From Streptomyces sp. NBC_00582 (lineage in GTDB: Bacteria > Actinomycetota > Actinomycetes > Streptomycetales > Streptomycetaceae), in contig NZ_CP107772.1 in NCBI RefSeq assembly GCF_036345155.1, forward strand, positions 4,898,001 through 4,962,000: DNA of 64,000 nucleotides. The letters are read 5' to 3'. Below, in pieces: positions 6,688-14,819 of the stretch (position 1 is its first letter; every line of letters starts with the position of its first letter). Both the position numbers and the translations under genes were made by a program. The notes below the pieces were generated by a model, which saw only the letters and a list, made by a program, of their open reading frames with translations, was not told the DNA's origin and ran no database searches.

Positions 6688-7319
6688 CCGGGCGGGCGCT
6701 GCGCGCGCAGATCAGTGTGCGGTGCTGCGGCACCACCGCCCCCGAACGGACGGCCGGACCGTGCTGGCAGCTGTTCGTCATGGTCCCCGGACGAGCCGGT
6801 GACTGGCCCGTCTTCACCTGGCCCACCTCGTTGCAGGCGCCCACGCTCGAAGAGCGGTCGGCCGCGCTCGCCGCGCTCGGCTACACACTCGCCGACGGTG
6901 CGGGGTGGGAGTGGTGCGAGGACACCACCCCGGAGTACCACCCGCACCCCGCGCGCGTGGCCTTGATGGCCGCGGCCCGGGTCCGTCCGGCGGACGGGGA
7001 CTGCGGCGTGACCGGTGCCGCGCGTTGCCCGGCCGCGCACCCCGACGACCCGACCCCGTGCGACGGCCCGGCCGTCGTGACCGTGCTGGACTCCGGCAAC
7101 GCCGGGGCGGAAGGCTGCGAGCACCACGGGGCCCGCATGCTGGCGTCGTTGGAGCGCGGCAGGGTCTACCCCCTGCCCGACGCGCCGGCGGGTGCCGCCA
7201 TCCGGGTGTTCACCGCTGCGGACGGCATCCCGCCGTTCGTCTGGTACGAGGGCGCCCCGCGGACGCAGCCAAACCAGCGCAGCCACGCGGAGAACCGCCG
7301 CCGGGGGGTGACGTCATGA
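6684..7319 (+). CDS. hypothetical AICE operon protein, DUF6303-like N-terminus
   Basis: 211 aa, overlapping its neighbours by 4 bp on both sides. Residues 1-100 (RAQISVRCCG, then WPVFTWPTSL and LAALGYTLADGAGWEW) resemble small DUF6303 proteins of Streptomyces elements. The second half has clustered Cys and His (DCGVTGAARCPAAHPD, GCEHHGARML), so it may bind a metal. No membrane segment. Function unknown; operon membership suggests an accessory role in transfer. Confidence 0.6.
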   Translation: MTGRALRAQISVRCCGTTAPERTAGPCWQLFVMVPGRAGDWPVFTWPTSLQAPTLEERSAALAALGYTLADGAGWEWCEDTTPEYHPHPARVALMAAARVRPADGDCGVTGAARCPAAHPDDPTPCDGPAVVTVLDSGNAGAEGCEHHGARMLASLERGRVYPLPDAPAGAAIRVFTAADGIPPFVWYEGAPRTQPNQRSHAENRRRGVTS

Positions 7320-8341
7320 CCACCACCGACACGACACAGACCGCTGAGCGTCCGGCGGTGCCGCCGCTGACCCGCCCGGAAATGGGGCTCGCCGGAGTCG
7401 GCGCGCTCGCCGCCGCCGGAGTCGGGGCGCTCGGTCTGATCTCCTCCTTCGACGCCGTGTCCGCCGCCGCCGCGCGGTGGGGGTTCAGCTCCCCGTGGAT
7501 GCTGCCGGTCGGGATCGACACGGCCATTCCGGTGTTCACCGTGGCCAACCTGCTGTTGATCCGGATGGACATGGCGTTGGCGTGGGTGCGGTTCGTGCCC
7601 TGGGCGCTCACCCTGATCACCTGCGGCTTGAACGTGGCCGCGGGTGACGGGCTGTGGGCGAAGGTGGCGCACGGCACGATGCCGCTGCTGTGGGTGGTGT
7701 TTTCCGAGATCGGCGCGCACGTCTACGCCGTGCGGATCGGCGCCGCCACCGGCCGCAGGATGGAGAAGATCCGGTTCTCCCGCTGGCTGCTCGCCCCGCT
7801 GTCCACGTTCGCCCTGTGGCGCCGCATGACGCTCTGGGAGGTCACTTCCTACAGTCTGGCGCTCGGCTGCGAGCGGGAACGCCTGTTGGCCCGCGCGGAC
7901 CTGCGTGAGGAGTACGGGCCGCTGTGGCGTTGGAAGACACCACGGCGCTCGCGGGTGATGCTGCGGATGGGCGAACTTACCCCCGCCGCCGACACCGCAC
8001 CCGTCACCCCCAACCCGGAGCCGGAGCCGACGGAACCGAAGCGCGAGGCACCCAAACCGGCGCGCCCACGGGCGAGCACGGCCAAGGGCAAGAAGGCCGC
8101 GGCTCCGCAGCGCACGCCTGCCGAGTTGCTCGCCGAAGCGCGCACGGTCACGGCGGACTGGCCGGAGGCTCAGATCAACGGTGAGGCGCTGCGCAAGGTG
8201 CTGCACTGCGGTTCCGGCCCGGCCCGGCAGGTGCGTGACGCCCTGCTCGCCGAACGCGCGCAGACCCTCACCCCGCACATCGTCGACACCGGCGCCGCCG
8301 TATCCGGCACCGTGGCTGAGGCTGAGGGGGTGGCCGCGTGA
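7316..8341 (+). CDS. DUF2637-type membrane protein (Spd-like)
   Basis: 341 aa. Four hydrophobic helices in residues about 22-150 (LAGVGALAAAGVGALGLISS, WMLPVGIDTAIPVFTVANLL and two more), then a cytoplasmic Pro/Glu/Lys-rich linker (about 225-265) and a small C-terminal helical domain that ends like a helix-turn-helix (GEALRKVLHCGSGPARQVRD). DUF2637 proteins are typical of Streptomyces conjugative plasmids and AICEs and are thought to act in spreading of DNA along the mycelium. The terminal winged-helix-like part could contact DNA. Overlaps both neighbours by 4 bp. Confidence 0.85.
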   Translation: MTTTDTTQTAERPAVPPLTRPEMGLAGVGALAAAGVGALGLISSFDAVSAAAARWGFSSPWMLPVGIDTAIPVFTVANLLLIRMDMALAWVRFVPWALTLITCGLNVAAGDGLWAKVAHGTMPLLWVVFSEIGAHVYAVRIGAATGRRMEKIRFSRWLLAPLSTFALWRRMTLWEVTSYSLALGCERERLLARADLREEYGPLWRWKTPRRSRVMLRMGELTPAADTAPVTPNPEPEPTEPKREAPKPARPRASTAKGKKAAAPQRTPAELLAEARTVTADWPEAQINGEALRKVLHCGSGPARQVRDALLAERAQTLTPHIVDTGAAVSGTVAEAEGVAA

Positions 8342-8994
8342 ACACCCTGGCCACGGTCCTGCTATCCGCGCTGCCGCTCGCCGCCGGGTGGGCCGGGCAC
8401 GTGTGGTGGCTGCGCAGCTGCCTGAACACCGCCCGGCGCGACCCGCTCACCGGGCTGCGCACCCGCGACGGCTTCACCCGCCGCGCCACCACCCTGCTGA
8501 AGGACCCGCGCGCGGTCGTCGTCCTCGCCGACGTCGACCGCTTCAAGCACATCAACGACACCTACGGGCACGCCGCCGGGGACGCGCTGTTGAAGGCGAC
8601 CGCCGACCGGCTCGCCCACCACGCCGGACCGCGCGGGGTGGCCGGACGGCTCGGGGGTGACGAGTTCGCCGCCGTCCTGCTCGACGACCACGGCATGGCC
8701 GGCGACATGCTCGCCGTGCTGCACAGCGTGCTCGCCCGCCCGGCCGACGGCCAGGACCCGGCCGCACGCACCACGGTCTCTCTCGGGTGGGTGCGCGCCG
8801 CGGACTTCCCCGCAGACGATCTGTCCGGTCTGCTGCGGCGAGCGGACGAGGCCATGTACGCGGCCAAGCAAGCCCGGTCGGGTACCCGTCGGGCGGGGCT
8901 GGGCAGGCTGTTCGCCACCCTGGCCGGACGGCGCGCCGGACGCTCCGGCACCCACGCAACCCCGTCGGCTCCGGTCGTGGGGGTGGCGGCGTGA
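8338..8994 (+). CDS. GGDEF-domain protein (probable diguanylate cyclase)
   Basis: 218 aa from a GTG overlapping the previous stop. One N-terminal membrane helix (about 3-22) is followed directly by a GGDEF domain: DPLTGLRTRDGF, the metal-binding VVLADVDRFKHIND, and the active-site loop RLGGDEFA near residue 105. No RxxD inhibitory site is visible just before the loop and there is no sensor domain. It should make cyclic di-GMP, a signal that controls development in Streptomyces through BldD. Its place in the transfer operon suggests that the element adjusts host signalling during transfer; that is inference. Confidence 0.85.
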   Translation: MNTLATVLLSALPLAAGWAGHVWWLRSCLNTARRDPLTGLRTRDGFTRRATTLLKDPRAVVVLADVDRFKHINDTYGHAAGDALLKATADRLAHHAGPRGVAGRLGGDEFAAVLLDDHGMAGDMLAVLHSVLARPADGQDPAARTTVSLGWVRAADFPADDLSGLLRRADEAMYAAKQARSGTRRAGLGRLFATLAGRRAGRSGTHATPSAPVVGVAA

Positions 8995-10208
8995 CGGGGC
9001 TGCGGATCGGCTCGGTGTGCACCGGCTACGGCGGTCTGGACATGGCCGTACAGCACGTGTTCGGCGGTGAACTGGCGTGGGTGGCGGACAACGACCCCGG
9101 CGCCTGCCGGATCCTCGCCCACCACCACCCGACCGTGCCCAACCTTCAGGACATCACCGCCGTGGACTGGCACGAGGTCGAACCGGTCGACGTGCTGACC
9201 GGTGGCTACCCGTGCCAGCCGTTCAGCACGGCGGGCAAGCGGAAGGGGATCAAGGATGAGCGGCACATCTGGCCGTACATCGCCCGCGCCCTTGGCGTTC
9301 TTCGACCCCGGTTCGGGTTCTTTGAGAACGTCGCAGGGCACCTTTCTCTCGGATTCGACACCGTGCTCGCTGACCTTGCCGCCCTCGGGTTCGATGCGGA
9401 GTGGGTGTGTGTCCGCGCGTCCGACGTCGGTGCCGCTCACCGCCGCAACCGGCTCTTCCTGCTCACCTGGCCTGCCGACGCCACGGGCGAGGGACGCCAA
9501 GGGGCGGGGATACCCGGACGGGCTTCCGGCCACGGTCTCTCTGCTGCCGACGCCCTCGACGTCGGAGGCGACCGGGACCGGGCACGCGGCGCGGGGCGGG
9601 ATGAACCTGCGGCACGTTGTCTCCCTGCTGCCGACGCCGTTGGTCGGGGACGCCAAGGGCGCCCGTCAGTCGACGGCGCCGAACCCTCGCAGCGCCTCGT
9701 CGACGCTGACGGACCTGACGTTCAGCGGGGCACTGCTGCCGACCCCGCGCGCGTCGGCGAACGAGAACCGGCAGACGAAACGCTCGCCCTCGCAGGAAGC
9801 GGGCCGGCACGGCAAGAGCCTCGCCGCCGAAGTGGGCTCCCTGCTGCCGACGCCACGGGCGACGGACGGGAGCAAGGGCGGCCCGAACCAGCGCGGCAGC
9901 AAGGGAGACCTGACACTTCCCTCCGCGGCACACCGGATTGGGGCGCCTACACCCCCGCCATCGCACGGTGGGAAACGGTCATCGGCCACCCCGCCCCCGG
10001 ACCAACTGACGCTCTGGGACGGCTGAACCCTCCCTTCGTGGAATGGCTCATGGCCCTACCCGCCGGGCACGTCACGGCCGTACCGGGACTGTCGCGCACC
10101 GCGCAGCTCAAAGCGCTCGGCAACGGGGTGGTCTGGCCGCAGGCCGCCGCCGCCCTGCGAATCCTGCTGCACCGGGCCGAACCGAGCGTGCGGGGGGTGG
10201 CGGCGTGA
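8991..10208 (+). CDS. DNA (cytosine-5) methyltransferase
   Basis: 405 aa from a GTG overlapping the GGDEF stop. Motif I CTGYGGLD (10-17), catalytic motif IV GGYPCQPFS (Cys75), motif VI FENVAGH (112-118), motif VIII near AAHRRNRLFLL, and C-terminal motifs IX-X ending in LKALGNGVVWPQAAAAL. The target-recognition stretch (about residues 160-310) is of low complexity in this frame, whereas the +1 frame encodes four evenly spaced LLPTP blocks (9541, 9625, 9733, 9841) conserved in the second methyltransferase of the window; see findings. No restriction enzyme is adjacent. It probably protects the element from host restriction or marks it. Confidence 0.85.
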   Translation: MTGLRIGSVCTGYGGLDMAVQHVFGGELAWVADNDPGACRILAHHHPTVPNLQDITAVDWHEVEPVDVLTGGYPCQPFSTAGKRKGIKDERHIWPYIARALGVLRPRFGFFENVAGHLSLGFDTVLADLAALGFDAEWVCVRASDVGAAHRRNRLFLLTWPADATGEGRQGAGIPGRASGHGLSAADALDVGGDRDRARGAGRDEPAARCLPAADAVGRGRQGRPSVDGAEPSQRLVDADGPDVQRGTAADPARVGEREPADETLALAGSGPARQEPRRRSGLPAADATGDGREQGRPEPARQQGRPDTSLRGTPDWGAYTPAIARWETVIGHPAPGPTDALGRLNPPFVEWLMALPAGHVTAVPGLSRTAQLKALGNGVVWPQAAAALRILLHRAEPSVRGVAA

Positions 10209-10534
10209 AGTCACAGCCCATCGTCGGCGCCGCCGTCTTCAACACCGTGATGGAGGCTGCTGGCCACCGCTGCCAGTGCGGCGGCGAGTGCGGCAACCCC
10301 CACAACCGGGACGGCGGACGCTGCCCGCGCGAGCACGACCACTACACCAGCAAGCACGGCCGACGGGTCCGCCTCATGGCCGCGCCGGCCGACCCGCTCG
10401 CCACCGACCTCACCGCCGCCCGCCTGCCCGCGAGCGACCTGCGGGCGTGGTGCCCCGACTGCCACACCGCCGCCGCCCGGCTCGCCCGCAAGCAACTGCC
10501 CGCAGCCTCTACGGATCAGTGCGGCCTCTTTTAG
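10205..10534 (+). CDS. small Cys/His-rich (HNH-like zinc) protein
   Basis: 109 aa from GTG overlapping the methyltransferase stop. Cys-rich N-terminal part (CQCGGECGNPHNRDGGRCP) and a second pair, WCPDCHTAAA, resembling the zinc-binding frame of HNH endonucleases, but I cannot place the catalytic HN pair with confidence. Last gene of the coupled operon before the hairpin and TraB. Possibly a nuclease-like or DNA-binding accessory protein. Confidence 0.55.
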   Translation: MKSQPIVGAAVFNTVMEAAGHRCQCGGECGNPHNRDGGRCPREHDHYTSKHGRRVRLMAAPADPLATDLTAARLPASDLRAWCPDCHTAAARLARKQLPAASTDQCGLF

Positions 10535-10546
10535 ACACATGGCGTT

Positions 10547-10588
10547 CGGGGCCCGGTCACGACCGACCAAGACAGCGGCCGGGCCCCG
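10547..10588 (+). terminator. hairpin between the spd operon and traB
   Basis: Perfect 10-bp arms CGGGGCCCGG (10547-10556) and CCGGGCCCCG (10579-10588), located after the HNH-like gene and 28 bp before the TraB start. It could terminate the upstream operon or attenuate traB. Confidence 0.5.
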
Positions 10589-10616
10589 TTCCCTCCTCCC
10601 GAGAGAAGGACTCTCA

Positions 10617-12845
10617 GTGAAGCACCCCGACGACGACCACGAACTCTTCAACCGGCTCGAAGCCGAGATGACCGCCGACTCCGGCGGCGAAGTGGTCGAC
10701 CTGGACAAGGCCCGATCCGCCCGCACCGAGTCGACCGACCCCACCCCCCGACCGACCGCCGACCGATCGCCCGACTCCCACCCCACCGAGTCGGGGGCGG
10801 AGTCGGCCGACCCGACCACGGCCGTGTTGGTCGACTCCCCGACGCTGAAGGCGGCCGGTCCCGGCTACCTCGGTCGGCTCGCCGCCGCCCGCCGCCGCCC
10901 GGTCGTCCCGGCGTGGCTGCGCTCCCTGGCGGAACTCAAGACGGCGTCGGCGTGGGTGGCCCGCCACTACACCCACGCCGCCGGCTACCACGCCCTTCGC
11001 AGCCCGGTCTACGCCGCCCGTCTCGCCCTTCAGGCCCCGACCGGCGCCGCCCGGTTCGTCGGGGGCACGATGCGGTGGGTGGCCGACCGGGAGGGCGAAC
11101 CCGTCCGCCTCGCCGCCGTCCGCCGCGAGGACGCAGCCGAGTACCTCAAGCTGTCGAGGCAGCGAGACGGCCGCGTGCGGCTGCGCACCCTGGTCACCGT
11201 GCTGGGCATGTTCCTCGGACTCGGCACGGCACTGGCCATGTACGTGCTCGCCCCCGGCTGGCTTCAGGCCGTCTCGGTGACCGCGCTGGTGATGGCGCTC
11301 GGTGCCGTCGGCCGCAAGGCGGACGCCCCGGTCGTCCACCGCGCGGTGGAACTGCCCAAGGCCACCAAGCTCACGTCCGACATCGTGCTGCGCGCCCTCG
11401 GAGCGCTCGGCATTCCGGCGATCAATCAGGCGCAGTCGAAGGGGCGGGACGGGTTCGAGTTCACCGCCCCGATCACCCGCGACGGCCCCGGCTGGCGTGC
11501 TCAGGGCAACCTCCCCTACGGCGTGACCGTGACCGACGTGATCGAGCGCCGCGACCGGCTCGCCTCCGGCCTGCGCCGCCCCCTCGGCTGCGTCTGGCCC
11601 GAAGCGGTGGCGCAGGAGCACACCGGGCACCTCGTGCTGTGGGTGGGTGACCAGGACCTGACCACGTCGAAGAAGCCGCAATGGCCGCTGGCCAAGGCGG
11701 GTGCGGTGGACCTGTTCAAGCCCGTCGCGTACGGCACCGACCAGCGCGGACGCTGGATCGACGTCACCCTCATGTACATCGCCGGGGTGATCGGCGCCAT
11801 TCCGCGTATGGGCAAGACGTTCCTTCTGCGTCTGCTGCTGCTCATCGCAGCGTTGGACCCGCGGGCGGAACTGCACACCTACGACATGAAGGGGACCGGC
11901 GACCTGGACCCGGTCGGCAACGCCGTCTCCCACCGGCACGCCGCCGGCGACGACGACGAAGCCATCGGCTACGCGCTCGCCGACTGGCGGGCGCTGCGTG
12001 AGGAACTGCGCCGCCGCACCAAGGTGATCCGCTCCCTGCCCCGCGATATCTGCCCCGAGTCGAAGGTGACCAGCCAACTCGCGGACAAGCGGTCGCTCGG
12101 GCTGCACCCGATCGTGGTGGGGGTGGACGAGTGCCAGGTGCTGTTCGAGCACCCCGAGCACGGCAAGGAGTTCGAGGAGATCGCCACCGACCTGGTCAAG
12201 CGCGGCCCCGCCACCGGCATCGTGATGCTGCTGGCCACGCAGCGCCCCGACGCCAAGTCGCTGCCCACCGGCATCTCCGCGAACGCGTCCGCCCGGTGGT
12301 GCCTGAAGGTCATGGGCCAGACCGAGAACGACATGGTGCTCGGCACGTCCGCCTACAAGCGCGGCGTGCGGGCCACCATGTTCGCCTGGGGTGACAAGGG
12401 CATCCACTACTTCGTGGGTGAAGGGGCGGACGCCCGGATCGTCTCGGGTGTCTACGTCGACGCGCCCGGAGCCGAGACCATCGCGGCCCGTGCCCGCAAG
12501 GCGCGTGAGACGGCCGGACTGCTCTCCGGTCACGCGCTCGGTGAGGCGCCGGAGGCGGTGACCGGGCCGTCCTACGACCTGCTCGCCGACATCCTCGCCG
12601 TCGTCCCCGCCGCTCAGGCCAAGGAGTGGTCCGAAACGGTCGTGGCCCGGCTCGCAGAACTGCGCCCCGACGTCTACGGCGGATGGGAGCCCGACGCGCT
12701 CGCCGCCGCGCTCAAGCCGCACGGCGTCGCCACCATCCAGGTGGGCCGCCGGGTGGACGGCAAGGTCGTCAACCGCCGCGGTATCGACCGCTCCCACATC
12801 ACGGCCGCGATTGCGGAGCGTGACGGAAAGCGGGACGCGGGCTGA
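10617..12845 (+). CDS. traB: FtsK/TraB-type DNA translocase
   Basis: 742 aa from a GTG after GAGAAGGA. The N-terminus is acidic and disordered (1-110), one hydrophobic segment lies around 200-230 (LGMFLGLGTALAMYVLA), and the ATPase has Walker A GAIPRMGKT (393-401) and Walker B IVVGVDECQVLF near 500. The C-terminus (about 690-742) is a small winged-helix-like unit. This is the single pump that moves double-stranded plasmid or AICE DNA between hyphae; its C-terminal domain reads short repeats at the clt site. The palindromic repeat cluster directly downstream is the obvious candidate target. Confidence 0.9.
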   Translation: MKHPDDDHELFNRLEAEMTADSGGEVVDLDKARSARTESTDPTPRPTADRSPDSHPTESGAESADPTTAVLVDSPTLKAAGPGYLGRLAAARRRPVVPAWLRSLAELKTASAWVARHYTHAAGYHALRSPVYAARLALQAPTGAARFVGGTMRWVADREGEPVRLAAVRREDAAEYLKLSRQRDGRVRLRTLVTVLGMFLGLGTALAMYVLAPGWLQAVSVTALVMALGAVGRKADAPVVHRAVELPKATKLTSDIVLRALGALGIPAINQAQSKGRDGFEFTAPITRDGPGWRAQGNLPYGVTVTDVIERRDRLASGLRRPLGCVWPEAVAQEHTGHLVLWVGDQDLTTSKKPQWPLAKAGAVDLFKPVAYGTDQRGRWIDVTLMYIAGVIGAIPRMGKTFLLRLLLLIAALDPRAELHTYDMKGTGDLDPVGNAVSHRHAAGDDDEAIGYALADWRALREELRRRTKVIRSLPRDICPESKVTSQLADKRSLGLHPIVVGVDECQVLFEHPEHGKEFEEIATDLVKRGPATGIVMLLATQRPDAKSLPTGISANASARWCLKVMGQTENDMVLGTSAYKRGVRATMFAWGDKGIHYFVGEGADARIVSGVYVDAPGAETIAARARKARETAGLLSGHALGEAPEAVTGPSYDLLADILAVVPAAQAKEWSETVVARLAELRPDVYGGWEPDALAAALKPHGVATIQVGRRVDGKVVNRRGIDRSHITAAIAERDGKRDAG

Positions 12846-12854
12846 GGCTCCGGG

Positions 12855-12942
12855 GCCGCTAACGATAGCGGCACGCCCCGCTAACGTTAGCGGCCCCGCT
12901 AGCGCCCCAAACCGCCGTTCATCAGGCCGCTAGCGGATAGCG
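12855..12942. repeat. palindromic repeat cluster (candidate clt/oriT or ori iterons)
   Basis: Within about 90 bp the unit CCGCTA/TAGCGG recurs: GCCGCT-aacgat-AGCGGC (12855-12872), the perfect 16-bp palindrome CCGCTAACGTTAGCGG (12878-12893), CCGCTAGCG (12896-12904) and CCGCTAGCGG followed by ATAGCG (12927-12942). It fills the gap after traB. TraB pumps recognise short repeated octamers, so this is a likely transfer locus; replication iterons are the alternative. Confidence 0.6.
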
Positions 12943-12986
12943 ACCCACCTGCGGAAACTCCCGAAAACCCGCCCGGAGGGCCCCTC

Positions 12987-13268
12987 ATGACCCCCATCCT
13001 CCTTGCTATCGCCTGCCTGTCCACCGTCACGCTCGGTTACGGCGGGCTGTGTGCTGCCTCGCCGTTCGGCGACTGCCGCAAGTGCCGCGGCATGGGCCAC
13101 GCCCTCAAGACCGACCGCAAAGGCCGGTTGAAGCGTGGCAAGGACTGCCGCCGCTGCAAGGCCACCGGCAAGCGCATACGCGTCGGCCGCTGGCTCTACA
13201 ACCGCTGGGCGCGCATCTACCGCGCCGGCACCGACACCCCCCGTCCGGAAGGCATCCGAACCCGATGA
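12987..13268 (+). CDS. small membrane protein with two CxxC pairs
   Basis: 93 aa. N-terminal hydrophobic helix (ILLAIACLSTVTLGYGG), then two zinc-finger-like pairs (CRKCRGMGH and CRRCKATGK) in a basic segment, reminiscent of the DnaJ central fold CxxCxG. ATG preceded by GGAGGG. Found among Spd proteins; probably a membrane-anchored, nucleic-acid- or protein-contacting transfer accessory. Its stop overlaps the next start. Confidence 0.6.
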   Translation: MTPILLAIACLSTVTLGYGGLCAASPFGDCRKCRGMGHALKTDRKGRLKRGKDCRRCKATGKRIRVGRWLYNRWARIYRAGTDTPRPEGIRTR

Positions 13269-13459
13269 TCCTCAACATCTCCGCCGTCCTGCTGTTCGGC
13301 GCCGCGTCCGCGTTCGCCGTCCGGACCAAGTCCGCGGGCGGCGGCGCCGCCCTGGTCCTGTTCATGTTCGGGTTCTTCACCGCCGGGACCGGCGCCTACG
13401 AGCCCATCCACAACCTCGTGCAGGCGTCCGCCGACGCGCTCGCCGCACTCGGCAACTGA
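13265..13459 (+). CDS. small two-helix membrane protein (Spd-like)
   Basis: 64 aa, ATG overlapping the previous stop. Two hydrophobic helices (NISAVLLFGAASAFAV and AALVLFMFGFFTAG) joined by a short basic loop and followed by an amphipathic tail. Typical spread-protein size and layout. Role in mycelial spreading is inferred from context. Confidence 0.55.
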   Translation: MILNISAVLLFGAASAFAVRTKSAGGGAALVLFMFGFFTAGTGAYEPIHNLVQASADALAALGN

Positions 13460-13475
13460 GAAGGGGACCACGACC

Positions 13476-13937
13476 GTGAACGAGCCCACCCGCTACGGGA
13501 CTCCGGCCGAACCGACGGCCCTGGAAGTCCACCGGCCCACCCCGCTCACGCCCGCGCACCCGGCACCGGTCCTGCCCGTACAGCCCGGCAGCATCCCGGC
13601 CGTGGCGAGCATCGTCCTCCCGGACGGCCGTGTCGTCACCGGCTACGCCGTGGCCCCCGCACAGTCCGAACCCCTCACCGCCAAGCCGGCCGTCTCCCGC
13701 GCGGCAGTGAACGTCGCCCTCGGAGGCGTCGGGTTCCTCGCCGTGTGCGGCGGGCTGTTCCTGCTGACCGCGTTCATCACCGCCCTCACCGCCCTGGTCA
13801 CCCAACTGGTCATCCTCGCCGCCGTCATCTTCGGCGGATGGGTCGCCATACAGGTGCTCAGCGCGAGCGGCCACAAGGGCGCGACCACGGTGAACATCCG
13901 CAAGGCCGTCATCAAGCGCAACCACTTCCACCACTGA
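13476..13937 (+). CDS. membrane protein, DUF6251-like (Spd)
   Basis: 153 aa from GTG with GAAGGGGA upstream. Residues 1-70 are Pro-rich and disordered. Residues about 78-130 form two strongly hydrophobic helices (VGFLAVCGGLFLLTAFITAL, LVTQLVILAAVIFGGWVAI). The short basic tail VNIRKAVIKRNHFHH is the part that made me think of DUF6251, a family of AICE spread proteins. Fourth gene after traB, 10 bp before the DpdA-like gene. Confidence 0.65.
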   Translation: MNEPTRYGTPAEPTALEVHRPTPLTPAHPAPVLPVQPGSIPAVASIVLPDGRVVTGYAVAPAQSEPLTAKPAVSRAAVNVALGGVGFLAVCGGLFLLTAFITALTALVTQLVILAAVIFGGWVAIQVLSASGHKGATTVNIRKAVIKRNHFHH

Positions 13938-13947
13938 GGGAGACCGC

Positions 13948-14730
13948 GTGAGGTTCTTCCTCGGCACGCATCAGCCCGGATGGCTCGCCACGGCGAACGT
14001 TCCCCTGTTCGTCTCCTACCGCCGCCTCGCCCGCCGCCGGACCCTGCCGCGCGCCGCAGCACCGTGGGCGCTGGACTCCGGCGGGTTCACCGAACTGTCC
14101 ATGCACGGCACATGGCGCACCCCCGCCTGCGTCTACCTTGCGGCCGTGCGCCGCTTCCGGGACGAGATCGGCCGCATGGAATGGGCCGCGCCCATGGACT
14201 GGATGTGTGAGCCCTGGATCACCGGACTCACCGGCCTGAGCGTGGCAGAGCACCAACGGCGCACGATCGACAACTTCCTGTCCCTGCGCAGCGCGGCGCC
14301 CGACCTCCCCATCGCCCCTGTCCTTCAGGGCTGGGAACCCGACGACTACCGCCGATGCGCCGACGACTACGAGAAAGCGGGCGTCGACCTTGCGGCCGAA
14401 CCCGTCGTCGGACTCGGTTCCGTCTGCCGCCGCCAGGCCACCGGCCAGGCCGCCACGATCGTCACCACGCTCGCCGAACGGGGCCTGAGCCTGCACGGCT
14501 TCGGCTTCAAGACCCTGGGACTGCGCAGCTGCGGACACGCCCTCACGTTGGCCGACTCGCTCGCATGGTCCTACGACGCCCGCCGCAAACCGCCCATGAC
14601 CGGCCACACCCACAAGAACTGCGCCAACTGCCTCGACTACGCACTGAACTGGCGCCGTAGCGTCCTCAGCTCCCTGCCGTCGTGGCACCAACCGGCCCTC
14701 GGGGACACCGCCCCCGACCACGTCGCCTAG
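13948..14730 (+). CDS. DpdA-like, tRNA-guanine transglycosylase superfamily protein
   Basis: 260 aa from GTG. Signature blocks of the TGT fold occur in order: ALDSGGFTELS (about 43-53), AAPMDWM (about 87-93), PIAPVLQGW and, late, GFGFKTLGLRS; a CxxC (NCANCL) is near the C-terminus. DpdA proteins are TGT relatives that exchange guanine in DNA for 7-deazaguanine derivatives. No preQ0 biosynthesis genes are nearby, so host preQ0 would be needed. Modification of the element's DNA as protection is inferred; the partner DpdB/DpdC genes are absent. Confidence 0.65.
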   Translation: MRFFLGTHQPGWLATANVPLFVSYRRLARRRTLPRAAAPWALDSGGFTELSMHGTWRTPACVYLAAVRRFRDEIGRMEWAAPMDWMCEPWITGLTGLSVAEHQRRTIDNFLSLRSAAPDLPIAPVLQGWEPDDYRRCADDYEKAGVDLAAEPVVGLGSVCRRQATGQAATIVTTLAERGLSLHGFGFKTLGLRSCGHALTLADSLAWSYDARRKPPMTGHTHKNCANCLDYALNWRRSVLSSLPSWHQPALGDTAPDHVA

Positions 14731-14736
14731 CTGCGC

Positions 14737-14781
14737 CAAGGGCGGCCCCCGCATCTCGCCAAAGAACCGGGGCCGCCCTTG
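14737..14781 (+). terminator. strong hairpin terminator
   Basis: Perfect 13-bp arms CAAGGGCGGCCCC (14737-14749) and GGGGCCGCCCTTG (14769-14781) starting 7 bp after the DpdA-like stop. It separates the transfer genes from the replication pair, which starts at 14820. Confidence 0.7.
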
Positions 14782-14819
14782 TCCCCCAGCACCCTGCAAC
14801 AGGACCGGAGACACCCAGC

